Shown here piece by piece: positions 49,825 through 58,951 of a stretch of DNA of 64,000 nt (position 1 is its first letter; each line of letters opens with the position of its first letter). The stretch is from assembly GCF_014699115.1 (NCBI RefSeq), contig NZ_JACXAD010000022.1, positions 34,233 to 98,232 on the forward strand, given 5' to 3'. The notes beneath the pieces were generated by a model, which was not told the origin of the DNA, did not search any database, and was given only the letters and a program-made list of their open reading frames with translations. A program made the position numbers and the translations under genes. This stretch comes from Hymenobacter montanus (GTDB taxonomy: Bacteria; Bacteroidota; Bacteroidia; Cytophagales; Hymenobacteraceae).

Positions 49825-51957
49825 TTAGTCGTCTTTTGCAGCGCGTTGCATCTGTGCCCAGCGGGCGGCGCGGATGTCATCCACCGAAGCGCCATTCACC
49901 ACAGCGGCGGCTACTCGGGGCAGCGCCCGAGGCGCAGGGGCCGATTCCTGCGCAGTCAGGAAGTCCTGTTCCGCAGCTGCCAGCACATCTTTGGGAATGA
50001 AGCGGTGGCCTAGCTTCTGGATTTCTTCAGCGTCCAGGTATTCAGCTATGTCCGCCTGCTTCTGTAGCACCTGGTCACGCTGCTGCTTCTTGATGCTCAG
50101 CCGCACCTTGATGTCATCCCGGCTGGTTTCCGTGTAGTCAGCCACGGCGCGGGGCATCGCTTCTTTGGAGTAGGCGAACCCGATGAAGCGTTTGTCTTCG
50201 CCCACATACAGGGCTATTTTTTCGCCCACGTTTTCAGGGTCATACTTCACGTAGAAGCGTTCCCCAACAAAACGGCTGTGGAAGGCCAAATCCGGTATCA
50301 TTTCGATGACACCAGGCACATCGCTTTCCACCGTTTCCATGAATTCATACACATGGTCCACGCCCTGCTTTTTGAAGCGCAGGCCATCACGGCGGTAGGT
50401 GATTGGCTGTTCATTCCACAGCCAAAAAGCGTCCACCTCATCCAGCGCAGTCAGCTTTTGCGGGTCTAGGTTCTCACTGGTTTCATACCGCTCTTTGGGG
50501 GACTTGCCATCCTTGCCAGGGGTATTGTTCCAGGTGTGTAGCTCTAGTTCAGCCTGCGCAATGGCCTCTTTCAGCGTAGGCAGCTGCGACAGTTTCAGGC
50601 CGTCCGTGTTTTCCTGGTTGTCCAGGCGTTTCGACCGGATATTCTGGCCAGTGAAGTTCACATCATCCCGCATGATGCCCATTTGCAGGCGCTTAAAAGC
50701 CCCTTCAATGGTCTTGCTTTGCCCGTTATAGGGCATCGCTTTGTAGTGCAGCCCGGCCATATTCTTGAAAAAGGCCGTGTTGGACCTGTCACCATCGTAC
50801 AGGAATTGATAGGGGCGCACCCCACCACTGCGGCGCATAGCCATCCGCACAGCTTTGGCCACTTCGTGCTGGTCTTCCGTTTCGGCAAACGACCACCCGA
50901 GGAAACATTCGCTGGCCACATCCATCACCACCAGCATTTTCAGCTTGGCACCGGCCACCACGCCCCGAGATGTCACCATCTGGTAGCGTTTGTTCACTTT
51001 CGTGCCGTCAATCACCCACTGGATGTCACGCTGGCTAGGCTTATAGCAGAGCATGGTGTATTCATAGCGGGCTTTCCAGGCGTCGAAACCATGCCGCGCC
51101 ATGTACCAAACCGGCTGCACATCGGTAGCCAGCAGGTTGTTTTTGGTAGTGCCCGCTGTGATTTCCGGCCACATTTCCAGCCCGAGGCTTACCCGACGCA
51201 TGGCGGCATCATTGTACCAGGCCGTTACCATCTCAAAAGAGGGCTTCCGCTTGTCTGAATACAGCTTTATGAGGTATTCCAGCTGCTCATCACCCACTTT
51301 CCGGCTCACTGTGTTGCCGTATGCCTTGCTCACTAGGCAGGCCGCGCCCTGCTCTTCGTAGTCCCGCAGCTTTGCCTTCAGCTTGCTGTAGTTGGTTGGC
51401 AGCTTCACACCCTCTTCCGAGTAGAGCACCACACAGGCCGCAATGAAGTCCGGCATGGATGCAAAAACCGGGTTCACTTTCACCCGTTCGGCCTTTTTCT
51501 TCCACTTGGGGTCACTCAGCATGGCCAGCCAGCGGCAAGCTTGGCCATACTCTTTAATCTTGTCTTCAGGCAGCCCGCTGAGTTCTTTGGTCAGCACTTC
51601 GCCCGTGTTTAGGTCGGTGCTGTCCCGCTGGATGCGGAAGTTGCGCAGGGCTTTCACGTCCTCCGTGGGCACAGCTGGTAGGAATTGGCGCAGCACCGCG
51701 AACTGTTCGCGCTTCAGCATCCAGGCCAGCGGCTCTTCCCCGTCCGTCAGCTTCGCCCGCACCTCATTCTTCTTTTCCTGCGGCAAGCTGGCATAGGCGT
51801 ACACCCGACGCTGCCCATTCTGCGGGTCTTTCTCCGCAACAATGCCGCGCCATGATGGCCGCTGAGCGGAAATGTTAGAATCCACAGTCCTGGCCGAATA
51901 GCCCAGGTCCGTGAAGTCCTCCTTTTCCAGATAGAGAAGATTGTTAATCAGCCGCAC
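49825..51957 (-). CDS. MuA-like DDE transposase
   Basis: A 710-residue transposase. The N-terminal part binds DNA; the catalytic core carries an Asp in WVIDGTKVNKRY (about 316), an Asp in FLYDGDRSN (about 388) and a Glu in QSKTIEGAFKR (about 417), the DDE triad. A beta-barrel and basic C-terminal part follow (about 480-620). It joins phage ends to target DNA for integration and replicative transposition. The GGGACAAA repeats at both prophage ends are probably its binding sites. Confidence 0.9.
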   Translation of the reverse strand: MRLINNLLYLEKEDFTDLGYSARTVDSNISAQRPSWRGIVAEKDPQNGQRRVYAYASLPQEKKNEVRAKLTDGEEPLAWMLKREQFAVLRQFLPAVPTEDVKALRNFRIQRDSTDLNTGEVLTKELSGLPEDKIKEYGQACRWLAMLSDPKWKKKAERVKVNPVFASMPDFIAACVVLYSEEGVKLPTNYSKLKAKLRDYEEQGAACLVSKAYGNTVSRKVGDEQLEYLIKLYSDKRKPSFEMVTAWYNDAAMRRVSLGLEMWPEITAGTTKNNLLATDVQPVWYMARHGFDAWKARYEYTMLCYKPSQRDIQWVIDGTKVNKRYQMVTSRGVVAGAKLKMLVVMDVASECFLGWSFAETEDQHEVAKAVRMAMRRSGGVRPYQFLYDGDRSNTAFFKNMAGLHYKAMPYNGQSKTIEGAFKRLQMGIMRDDVNFTGQNIRSKRLDNQENTDGLKLSQLPTLKEAIAQAELELHTWNNTPGKDGKSPKERYETSENLDPQKLTALDEVDAFWLWNEQPITYRRDGLRFKKQGVDHVYEFMETVESDVPGVIEMIPDLAFHSRFVGERFYVKYDPENVGEKIALYVGEDKRFIGFAYSKEAMPRAVADYTETSRDDIKVRLSIKKQQRDQVLQKQADIAEYLDAEEIQKLGHRFIPKDVLAAAEQDFLTAQESAPAPRALPRVAAAVVNGASVDDIRAARWAQMQRAAKDD

Positions 51958-51959
51958 GG

Positions 51960-52190
51960 TTATTCCCCTTCCACTTCAGGTTGGAACTTGCGCTTGGCTG
52001 CGGCCCGCTCTGTCAGCAGCATCTGGTAGGCCAGCATCACCCGGTCACTGGTTCGGGTGCCCTTGCGGGTGCCATTAATGACCTTGCGGACAAAGCTGGT
52101 GCTAACACCTACTCGGAAGGCCACTTCAGCGGCATCATCCCGCAGGGCTGGCACCCCTGTTTCTGCTAGTATTTCAGTTACGTTGCTCAT
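51960..52190 (-). CDS. Ner-like early regulator
   Basis: A 76-residue protein from ATG 52190 with a helix-turn-helix (DDAAEVAFRVGVSTSFVRKV, about residues 16-36) and a basic C-terminus. It lies first in the transposition operon, divergent from the repressor, the place of Mu ner. It should reduce transcription of both early promoters. Confidence 0.7.
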   Translation of the reverse strand: MSNVTEILAETGVPALRDDAAEVAFRVGVSTSFVRKVINGTRKGTRTSDRVMLAYQMLLTERAAAKRKFQPEVEGE

Positions 52191-52314
52191 ATTTGTCCCG
52201 ATTGCCGGGACACTGTCCCGGATAACAGGACAAAGGTTATTCCTCTCAGGAATAAAAAGCAAGTGTTTAAACCAGAAATTTTCCTATCAGGAAAAGATTT
52301 CCTTTATACTAATA
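52191..52314. promoter_or_regulatory. Early control region with operator array
   Basis: Divergent promoters of repressor and early genes. It contains a palindrome CCGGGACACTGTCCCGG (52205-52221), operator-like TTATTCCTctcAGGAATAA (52237-52255) and TTTTCCTatcAGGAAAA (52279-52295). A third TTCCTgacAGGAA lies inside the repressor gene (52531-52543). The consensus TTCCTnnnAGGAA suggests repressor dimers; the other palindrome may bind the Ner-like protein. Confidence 0.75.
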
Positions 52315-53271
52315 ATGAAAGTAGGAAAAACCATAAATGAGCGTCTTGCACAGGTGCGGGTGGCATTAGGCCACACACCGAACGCATTTGCGGACGCACT
52401 CGGGATTTCCAGGGGATTTCTTGACAACATTGAAGCTGGCCGGAAGAAACTTTCTTTAGAATTGGCCTTATTCCTGGCAGAAAAATTAGACGTTGCCCCC
52501 GATTTCATGCTGCTAGGCCGTGGCCCGATATTCCTGACAGGAAATAAAGCAGTAGCTGGAACTGAAGAAACCGCTAACCTATCCGCTGACATATCCGCTA
52601 ACACTTCCCCGGTCAGCAAATCGAAAAGGACAAAAAATAATCAGGCCGAAACTGAACTAACTGTCCACCGCAATCCGACCCCACCCAAAGAAGACAACCT
52701 GCGCATCCTAGTGGTCACTACAGACCCCGCAGGACCGGAAAACATATCCCTAGTTGGCACCCGCGTAGCTGCTGGGTATGCTCAGGGAGGCTTTATAGAG
52801 CGCGAATTCATGCGCCACCTGCCCACGTTCAGCCTTCCCGATGCCGCCTACCGTAACGGCACCTTCCGAGCCTTCCAGGTAAGCGGCGAATCCATGCAGC
52901 CCACGCTGTATGAGGGTGATTGGGTCATTTGCCGCTACGTAGAGAATTGGGGCCGTGACATCCAGGACACGTTTGTCCATGTTGTAGTCACTGATGAAAT
53001 CCCTGTAGTGAAGCGCCTACTAAACCGCCTCACAGAACGCGGCCAGCTGACGCTACAGAGCGACAACCCGGCCTTTGCTGCCCAATTCCTAGATGGTGAG
53101 CGTGTGCGCGAAGTTTGGCGTGCTGTAGGCCGTTTATCCCGCCAATTCGCTAACCCACGGTACGACCTTACTACCGAAATGAGCCGTACCCGTGCCGATG
53201 TCGATGATTTAGCCCAACGCCTGGCCAAACTGGAAGGCAAACTGCTACTTCAGCCCCTGGAAGAGCTATAA
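52315..53271 (+). CDS. Phage repressor, XRE + S24 (LexA-like) autoprotease
   Basis: A 318-residue repressor from ATG 52315. Helix-turn-helix at about 8-60 (NAFADALGISRGFLDNIEAG). A Gln/Thr/Lys linker, then the S24 domain: probable cleavage site Ala-Gly in RVAAGYAQG (about 152), nucleophile Ser in SGESMQPTLYEGD (about 193), and Lys in IPVVKRLL (about 232). All three are present, so RecA-stimulated self-cleavage and SOS induction are expected, unlike Mu's own repressor. A coiled coil ends the protein. Confidence 0.85.
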   Translation: MKVGKTINERLAQVRVALGHTPNAFADALGISRGFLDNIEAGRKKLSLELALFLAEKLDVAPDFMLLGRGPIFLTGNKAVAGTEETANLSADISANTSPVSKSKRTKNNQAETELTVHRNPTPPKEDNLRILVVTTDPAGPENISLVGTRVAAGYAQGGFIEREFMRHLPTFSLPDAAYRNGTFRAFQVSGESMQPTLYEGDWVICRYVENWGRDIQDTFVHVVVTDEIPVVKRLLNRLTERGQLTLQSDNPAFAAQFLDGERVREVWRAVGRLSRQFANPRYDLTTEMSRTRADVDDLAQRLAKLEGKLLLQPLEEL

Positions 53272-53316
53272 AAAACCCCATTAAAGACCGTTTGAAAGGT
53301 CATTTAATGGGGTTTT
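53271..53316 (+). terminator. Terminator of the repressor gene
   Basis: Long hairpin AAAACCCCATTAAAgACC / GGTcATTTAATGGGGTTTT immediately after the stop. Confidence 0.9.
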
Positions 53317-53388
53317 GTGTCATTACCGGCTCCGTTTCGGGCTAAGCCAGGGCCACAGTCCAAGCTGAATCCAAGCTGGTTCCAACCA

Positions 53389-53527
53389 TTTGTCCCTTCC
53401 GTTTTTTCGCGAAATTTTTGGAAGGAAGGCTAAAAAGGGGCAAAACAGCCGGGAAATGGCCTTTTCGCGGATTTTTTCGCGAAATTTTCTTTAGTCATTA
53501 TTTGTCCCTTTTGTTCTACCCCCATCA
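53389..53527. repeat. Prophage terminal repeats, control-side end (probable transposase sites)
   Basis: TTTGTCCC (complement of GGGACAAA) at 53501-53508, 19 bases inside the end, and at 53389-53396. A second motif, TTTTTTCGCGAAATTTT, occurs at 53402 and 53472. These mirror the motifs at the other prophage end. Confidence 0.65.
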
Positions 53528-53533
53528 CATTTG
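53528..53533. repeat. Prophage junction (control end): shared CATTTG
   Basis: Second copy of the 6 bases found at 18929-18934; see that entry. Confidence 0.75.
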
Positions 53534-53804
53534 TGTTTAATATAAATTGGGTGAAGCTCTGTCCGTTATAGTTGAATGTGAAACCGATAGATTGAGGCGC
53601 CGAGTTGGCGTCGTCCAGGTCATTCACCACAATGGCCGTGCTGGTGCTGCCGAGCGGCATATAAGTAGCGCTGGTGTTGGTAACCGAAGTGGGAGAATAG
53701 TTTATCGCCTGCCCTTGGGCAGCAAATGCACCAAGACCAAGGAAGACCAGTAAAGCTAGGTCCTGGCGACCGGGTAAGTGTGAGAGTAACTGTTCTTTTT
53801 TCAT
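53528..53804 (-). pseudogene. T9SS-sorted protein, 5' part, split by the prophage
   Basis: N-terminal third of the paralogue whose remainder is at 18156-18934. It has a signal peptide (LALLVFLGLGAFAAQGQ) and the domain start up to QFILNTN, collinear with the intact copy at 16901-17941. Beyond 53528 the open frame continues about 30 codons into the prophage and then stops; those codons are phage-derived. Confidence 0.9.
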
Positions 53805-54481
53805 GTGTTCAAAGTGGTAGATTGGGAAAGTGAAAATATTGCAGCGTATACACCGCTTGCTGCACTATTTGTTACATAAGCGCAGCGAAATTGTACAAAT
53901 TCTTTCAATCGTATACCATATTGGTATTTTTCAGGATAAATCAAAGATTTGCTACCGGGTCAGCGCTTTGAGAAGGAAATTAGTTGCAGCGAAAGCAGCC
54001 GCCACATTCCCGTATAAAGCTGGTAGATGGGCCGGCTAAATTTTAAACCTTACGCCCGTCAATAGCCACCCCGCACTCCCCCTTCGTAAAGGCAATGTTG
54101 CTTTGGCTGGCGCGACCCTACACCGCCTAGTCAGCAAGTGCTCCCAGCCGAGAAAATTCGGCTGAGGCAAGCCCATCTCAGATGCGCTAGCGGCTGTGCG
54201 GGGTCGGCAATTCCGGCCTGGCTTGAGGCCTGGTAGTCCAATGCCGCGCGCTACCGTCGTGCTCCAACTCCGGTGGCACTACTCTCTCTAAGTCGTCAAC
54301 CAGCAATAAAGCAGATAACGTGGTCTCGGCTCATCTGACGTCCGCGCCGCCGAAGCAGGACCGTCTTTTTGAGGCATTAAAGAGCCTGTTTGTGGGCATC
54401 CGAGGCCGTGGACGCAGCTATCGGGCCCCCGCGAGGGTCTTTCTGCTAATTTGCAGCAGTACAATACCATCTTACTGACTT
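53805..54481. other. Intergenic stretch, no gene seen
   Basis: The 677 bases between divergent host genes. Short open frames here have compositions typical of chance. It should contain the promoters of the T9SS gene (left) and of the metallopeptidase (right). Confidence 0.6.
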
Positions 54482-56581
54482 ATGAATGAACTACCTGCCC
54501 GTTTCTGGCTGATAGCCGCCGCGCTGGCCTTGGCCGCCTGCTCCGCTACCAAGCCCGTTGCGGTAGCTACCGGGGCCGCGACGGCCGCCGCAGCCCCGGT
54601 TCCACCCGACCCCAAAGGCGTGGGCCTCGACATGGCTGACCTCGACCACACGGTGAGTCCCTGCGACGACTTCTTTCTTTTTTCGGGTGGCAACTGGCTT
54701 CGTAACAACCCGATACCGAGCTATGCCTCCAGCTGGGGCCCGCGCAACCAGCTCGGCAACCGCACCCAGGCTTTGCTGCGCCGTATTCTGGAAGAAGCCG
54801 CGGCCAACCGCACCGCACCGCCCGGCAGCAACGCCCAGAAGGTGGGGGACTTCTACGCTGCGGCCATGGACACTGCCGCCATCGAGCGGGCGGGCCTGGC
54901 CCCCCTGAAGCCGGAGCTGGTCCGCGTGGCTGCCGTGCGCGACCAGGTGGGCCTGCGCGCCGCCATCGTGCATTTGCAAGAGCTGCAAGCCGGCGTTTTC
55001 TTCCGGGCGGGGGTGGACGTGGACGAGAAAAACACCGCCCAGTACGCCGTGCGGCTGGACCAGGGCGGGCTCACGCTGCCCGACCGCGACTTTTACTTCA
55101 AGAGCGACGCCCGCACCGAGAAAGTGAAGACGGCTTACCGTGCGTACATGACGCAGATTTTTAGCTTGCTCGGCGACGCGCCGGCCGTGGCCCAGCGCAA
55201 TGCCGCCACCGTTGAACGCCTCGAAACCCGCCTGGCCAAGGCCTCGCGTACCCGCGTGGAGCTGCGCGACCCCCAGGCGAACTACAACAAAATAACGGTG
55301 GCGGCGGCGCAGCAGCGCTATCCGGTGCTGGCTCCCCAAGCGTTGCTGGCCGGGATGCAGCTGGGCAAAGCGCGGGAAATCATCGTGGGTCAGCCGGCGT
55401 TTTTTGACGAGGTGAACACGCTGCTGAAAACCGAGCCCCTGGCCGACCTCAAAACCTACCTGCGCTGGCACCTGGTGCGGTCGGTGGCCAGCACCCTGCC
55501 CACGGCCTACGCCGAGGCCGCGTTCCGCTACAACCAGGCGCAGACCGGCGCCAAGCAGCCGGCGGCTCGCTGGAAGCGCATGCAAGCCGCCACCGACCAA
55601 GCCTTGGGCGAAGCCTTCGGCCAGCTTTACGTCGACCAAGCCTTCAGCCCCGAAGCCAAGGCCAAGGCCCTGGAAATGGTGAACAACATCAAGGCCAGCA
55701 TGGCCGAGCACATCCAAACCAATACCTGGATGAGCGCCCCCACCAAGGCCGAAGCCCTGAAAAAGCTCAACGCCCTGCGTGTGAAAATCGGTTACCCCGA
55801 CGTGTGGAAAGACTATTCGGCCCTGAAAATTACCCGCGAAAGCTACCTGAAAAACGTGCTGGCGGCCCGGCAATGGGCGGCCCGGGAAGCCGCCGCCAAG
55901 TTTGGCGGGCCGGTCGACCGCAACGAGTGGAGCATGACCCCGCCCACCATCAATGCCTACTATAACCCGCCCCTGAACGAGATTGTGTTCCCGGCCGGCT
56001 ACCTGCAGCCGCCCTTCTTCGACCCCCGGGCCGACGACGCCATCAACTACGGGGCCATTGGTGGGGTGATGGGCCACGAAATCACCCACGCCTTCGATGA
56101 TGAGGGCCGGCAGTACGACGCCGCCGGCAACCTGCGCGACTGGTGGACGCCCGCCGACGCAGCCGAGTTTACCAAGCGCGCCGCGGTGGTGGGCCGGCAG
56201 TACGATGCCTTCTCGCCCCTCGACTCGGTGCACGTAAACGGCCAACTGACCATGGGGGAGAACCTGGCCGACTTCGCCGGCCTCACCGTGGTGTATGGTG
56301 CCCTCCAGAAGCAGTTACAGCAGCGCTACGGCAACGGCCCCCGCCCGAAGTTCGACGGCTTTACCCCCGAGCAGCGCTACTTCCTGAGTTGGGCTCAGCT
56401 GCGTCGCCAAAACATTCGCCCCGAGGCCCTGCGGCAGCAAATTGCCACCGACCCGCACTCGCCCGGCCAGTACCGCACCATCGGGCCGCTGATGAACATG
56501 CCGCAGTTTCAGCAGGCTTTTGGGTGTAAGGAGGGCGACAAGATGGTTCGCCGCGCGGCAGATCGAGCCGTGATTTGGTAG
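54482..56581 (+). CDS. M13 family (neprilysin/PepO-type) zinc metallopeptidase lipoprotein
   Basis: A 699-residue peptidase. The signal peptide ends in a lipobox (ALALAACS), so it is probably lipid-anchored outside the inner membrane. The zinc motif HEITH lies at about residues 532-536 (GGVMGHEITHAFDDEG), and the third ligand Glu is in GENLADFAG (about 592). NAYYNPPLNEIVFPAGYLQP is the conserved substrate-binding N-A-Y-Y segment. It degrades peptides outside the cytoplasm. The gene stands alone. Confidence 0.95.
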   Translation: MNELPARFWLIAAALALAACSATKPVAVATGAATAAAAPVPPDPKGVGLDMADLDHTVSPCDDFFLFSGGNWLRNNPIPSYASSWGPRNQLGNRTQALLRRILEEAAANRTAPPGSNAQKVGDFYAAAMDTAAIERAGLAPLKPELVRVAAVRDQVGLRAAIVHLQELQAGVFFRAGVDVDEKNTAQYAVRLDQGGLTLPDRDFYFKSDARTEKVKTAYRAYMTQIFSLLGDAPAVAQRNAATVERLETRLAKASRTRVELRDPQANYNKITVAAAQQRYPVLAPQALLAGMQLGKAREIIVGQPAFFDEVNTLLKTEPLADLKTYLRWHLVRSVASTLPTAYAEAAFRYNQAQTGAKQPAARWKRMQAATDQALGEAFGQLYVDQAFSPEAKAKALEMVNNIKASMAEHIQTNTWMSAPTKAEALKKLNALRVKIGYPDVWKDYSALKITRESYLKNVLAARQWAAREAAAKFGGPVDRNEWSMTPPTINAYYNPPLNEIVFPAGYLQPPFFDPRADDAINYGAIGGVMGHEITHAFDDEGRQYDAAGNLRDWWTPADAAEFTKRAAVVGRQYDAFSPLDSVHVNGQLTMGENLADFAGLTVVYGALQKQLQQRYGNGPRPKFDGFTPEQRYFLSWAQLRRQNIRPEALRQQIATDPHSPGQYRTIGPLMNMPQFQQAFGCKEGDKMVRRAADRAVIW

Positions 56582-56738
56582 AGTCCTCGCGCTGGGTGTC
56601 ACGGGCCTCCCAGCAGGCTCCAGGGACTGCTCCGGCTTAAACGGCCCGGCAGGGCAAACCGTCAATATTTGGTCAAATGCCGCTACTGATAATGAGTTAG
56701 CATCGTTATTTGGTCATCCTAATCAGCAGGAATGGTAT

Positions 56739-56775
56739 AAAAAAAGGCCTCAGCTCGGAGCCGAGGCCTTTTTTT
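56739..56775. terminator. Bidirectional terminator
   Basis: Hairpin GGCCTCaGCTC / GAGCcGAGGCC with A- and T-runs, between convergent metallopeptidase and Hsp20 genes. Confidence 0.85.
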
Positions 56776-56851
56776 ATATACTATCGGTATAAAACGCGCA
56801 CAAAATGCTTCCGGTCTATCAGGTAAACCGAGAAATCCCGGAGGTGCCTGG

Positions 56852-57469
56852 TTAGCGCGCTGCCATCTGCACTTCGCGCTGGGCTTCCTGGCCGCTGCGG
56901 TTGCTTCGGCCGTTCTGGCCCTTCTGGCCATTTTTGCCGTTGCCCTCCTGTACTTGTGCGTCGGTGGCCTGCTGGCCCATGTGCTCCGATATCTGGCCGT
57001 TGCTCATCGCTTGCTGGTTGTTGGCCTGCCCGCCCTGGATCTGAATCTGGTGGCGCATGGTTTTCTCCTCATTTTTGGGCACCATTACGCGCAGGATACC
57101 ATCTTCAAAGTTGGCTTGGATCTGGCGGGGCTCCACGGTATCGGGGAGCTGGAACGAGCGTTGGAACGAGCCGTAGGAGCTTTCTACCACGTGGTAGCGG
57201 CGCTCATTTTGCTCGTTTTTAAAGTGGCGCTCGCCCGAAATGGTGAGCCGTCCCTGCTGGAAGTCCACCTTGATGTCTTCCCGCTTCAGCCCGGGCAGGG
57301 CTACTTCAATCTGATAGCCTTTTTCGGTTTCGTAGGCGTCTACTTGGGGCGAAAAGGCACTTACGCGGCCCCGGCTCGCCAGGGAGTCTTGGAAGAACCG
57401 GTCGAGCATGGTCGAAAAACTCATCGGCATCATATCACCGAACGAGTCCTGATATTTTTGAATAGCCAT
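56852..57469 (-). CDS. Hsp20/alpha-crystallin small heat shock protein
   Basis: A 205-residue chaperone. The alpha-crystallin domain spans about 40-135 (VDAYETEKGYQIEVALPGLK, GRLTISGERH, RSFQLPDTVEPRQIQANFED, GILRVMVPK). The C-terminal 65 residues are an unusual Gln/Asn/Gly-rich tail (NNQQAMSNGQ, NGKNGQKGQNGRSN), longer than in most family members. Family members hold unfolding proteins in a refoldable state. Confidence 0.93.
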   Translation of the reverse strand: MAIQKYQDSFGDMMPMSFSTMLDRFFQDSLASRGRVSAFSPQVDAYETEKGYQIEVALPGLKREDIKVDFQQGRLTISGERHFKNEQNERRYHVVESSYGSFQRSFQLPDTVEPRQIQANFEDGILRVMVPKNEEKTMRHQIQIQGGQANNQQAMSNGQISEHMGQQATDAQVQEGNGKNGQKGQNGRSNRSGQEAQREVQMAAR

Positions 57470-57770
57470 GAGGTTAAATGTTGATAAGGTTAGGGAAGAG
57501 AATTCTGCCTTAATAGGCGGGTATTTTACTGGTTGGGCGGGGCGCAGGTTTCACGGAAAAAGCCTTTTTGGGGCTGTGGAGGCACTTTTTTCTGATTTTA
57601 GTGAGTGAAGGCTAGGACTCGGACTGGGGGTGGGCCGCTGGGGTTTGGGGCTGCTGTTCTTGGGATAGGGGTTTGTTCTGGTGTTGCTTGTTACTGGTGT
57701 TCGTGGTACCACGAACCGCTGCGCGGGATTCGTGGCACCACCGCTGACCTGGTCGGTGTTTTGGACTGGT
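57470..57770. other. Intergenic stretch, no gene seen
   Basis: Upstream region of hsp20 and downstream region of the DAHP synthase gene. It contains a short inverted repeat (GTGGTACCAC-like, about 57702-57744: GTTCGTGGTACCACGAAC and GGATTCGTGGCACCACC). No clear promoter can be named. Confidence 0.5.
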
Positions 57771-58841
57771 TTACGCTTCCATTATGCGGCTCTGGCGGTT
57801 GATGGATTCCAGGTGCACGGCGGCCAGGTACTGCTCTACGAATTCGGAGGTGAGGCCCACGGCCTGGCCTTGGCGCAGGGCGCGGTCGAGTACCTCGTTC
57901 CAGCGGTTGGTTTGGAGGATGGTGATGTCGTTGTCTTTTTTGTACCGGCCGATTTTTTCGGCCACGGCCATGCGCCGGCCCAGCAACTGCATGATTTCCG
58001 CGTCGAGGTGGTTGATTTGCTCGCGCAAGCTGGCCAGGGCCGTGATAAACTCGCGCTGGTCGGTGGTCTCGTGGCGCCACACCAGGGCATGGATGAGGTC
58101 GTGGAGCGCTTCCGGGGTAATCTGCTGCTTGGCGTCGCTCCAGGCCGCGTCGGGGTCCTGATGCGACTCAATCATGAGGCCGTCGAAGTCGAGGTTGAGG
58201 GCCTGCTGGGCCACGGCGGCCAGCGTGTCGCGGCGCCCGCAGATGTGGCTGGGGTCCGACAGCAGGGGCAACTCGGGCAGGCGGCGCTTCATTTCGATGG
58301 GCAGGTGCCACATCGGCGCGTTGCGAAAGTCGGTGTTGCCGTAGCTCGAAAAGCCCCGGTGGATGAGGCCCACTTGCTTGACCCCCGCTTTTTGCAGCCG
58401 CTCCACGACCCCAATCCACAGCTCTAGCTCGGGGTGAATGGGGTTTTTGACCAGCACCGGGATCTCGACGCCGCGCAGGGCCGTGGCAATCTCCTGCACC
58501 GAGAAGGGGTTGCCCGTGGTGCGGGCTCCCACCCATAGAATGTCGATGCCGAAGGCCAGGCAGTCCTCCACGTGCTTGGCGGTGGCTACTTCCACGGCCG
58601 TGGGCAGGCCGGTAAGCTCACTCGCTCGTTTCAGCCAGGGGAGGCCCTTGGTGCCCACGCCTTCGAACATGCCGGGCTTGGTGCGGGGCTTCCAGATGCC
58701 CGCGCGCAGGGCCTGCACCTTGCCGGTGGCAGCCAGGCGCTGGCAGGTGTCGAGTACCTGGGCCTCGGTTTCGGCTGAGCACGGGCCCGAGATGAGGAAA
58801 GGCTTGTCGTCCGGCTGACGGTTAAAGAGCGCAGATTTCAT
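57771..58841 (-). CDS. Bifunctional DAHP synthase / chorismate mutase
   Basis: A 356-residue fusion. The type I-beta DAHP synthase domain (about 1-255) has FLISGPCSAET, then KPRTKPGMFEGVG and ELPLLSDPSHICG. The C-terminal AroQ chorismate mutase (about 262-350) has LREQINHLDAEIMQLLGRRM, then KIGRYKKDNDITI. It makes the first shikimate intermediate from PEP and erythrose-4-phosphate and converts chorismate to prephenate. Last gene of the Phe/Tyr operon. The mutase domain probably carries feedback control. Confidence 0.93.
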   Translation of the reverse strand: MKSALFNRQPDDKPFLISGPCSAETEAQVLDTCQRLAATGKVQALRAGIWKPRTKPGMFEGVGTKGLPWLKRASELTGLPTAVEVATAKHVEDCLAFGIDILWVGARTTGNPFSVQEIATALRGVEIPVLVKNPIHPELELWIGVVERLQKAGVKQVGLIHRGFSSYGNTDFRNAPMWHLPIEMKRRLPELPLLSDPSHICGRRDTLAAVAQQALNLDFDGLMIESHQDPDAAWSDAKQQITPEALHDLIHALVWRHETTDQREFITALASLREQINHLDAEIMQLLGRRMAVAEKIGRYKKDNDITILQTNRWNEVLDRALRQGQAVGLTSEFVEQYLAAVHLESINRQSRIMEA

Positions 58842-58951
58842 ATGATGAAGGGAAGGATTAGCGGGTTGATAAATTTGGGGGTGGGAGATAGGCTACTCCC
58901 TGCCTTACCAGGCGAAGGCCGGCGTAGCGAAAGGGGGTTGTCGTTTACAGC

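Larger units (their letters stand above)
18935..53527. mobile_element. Mu-like transposable prophage with contractile tail
   Basis: About 34.6 kb flanked by a short target duplication. It encodes an S24 repressor, Ner-like protein, MuA DDE transposase, MuB ATPase, Gam, GemA, a complete head set, sheath, tube, tape measure and baseplate, fibres and lysis genes. No essential module is visibly missing, so it may be active. The control end (Mu left end) is at 53527 and the tail-fibre end at 18935. Confidence 0.93.

Noticed and set aside
53430..53527. C-terminal 30 codons of the split T9SS gene fragment
   Set aside because: These codons are read from prophage end sequence after the junction and are not part of the host gene.
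53830..54039. A 69-codon open frame between the T9SS fragment and the metallopeptidase
   Set aside because: Its composition resembles chance (Arg/Lys/Leu/Ile mix) and there is no neighbour context or conserved pattern.
54491..56245. A 584-codon open frame on the - strand
   Set aside because: Antisense shadow of the M13 metallopeptidase. The Gly/Val/His-rich translation is typical of GC-rich antisense frames.
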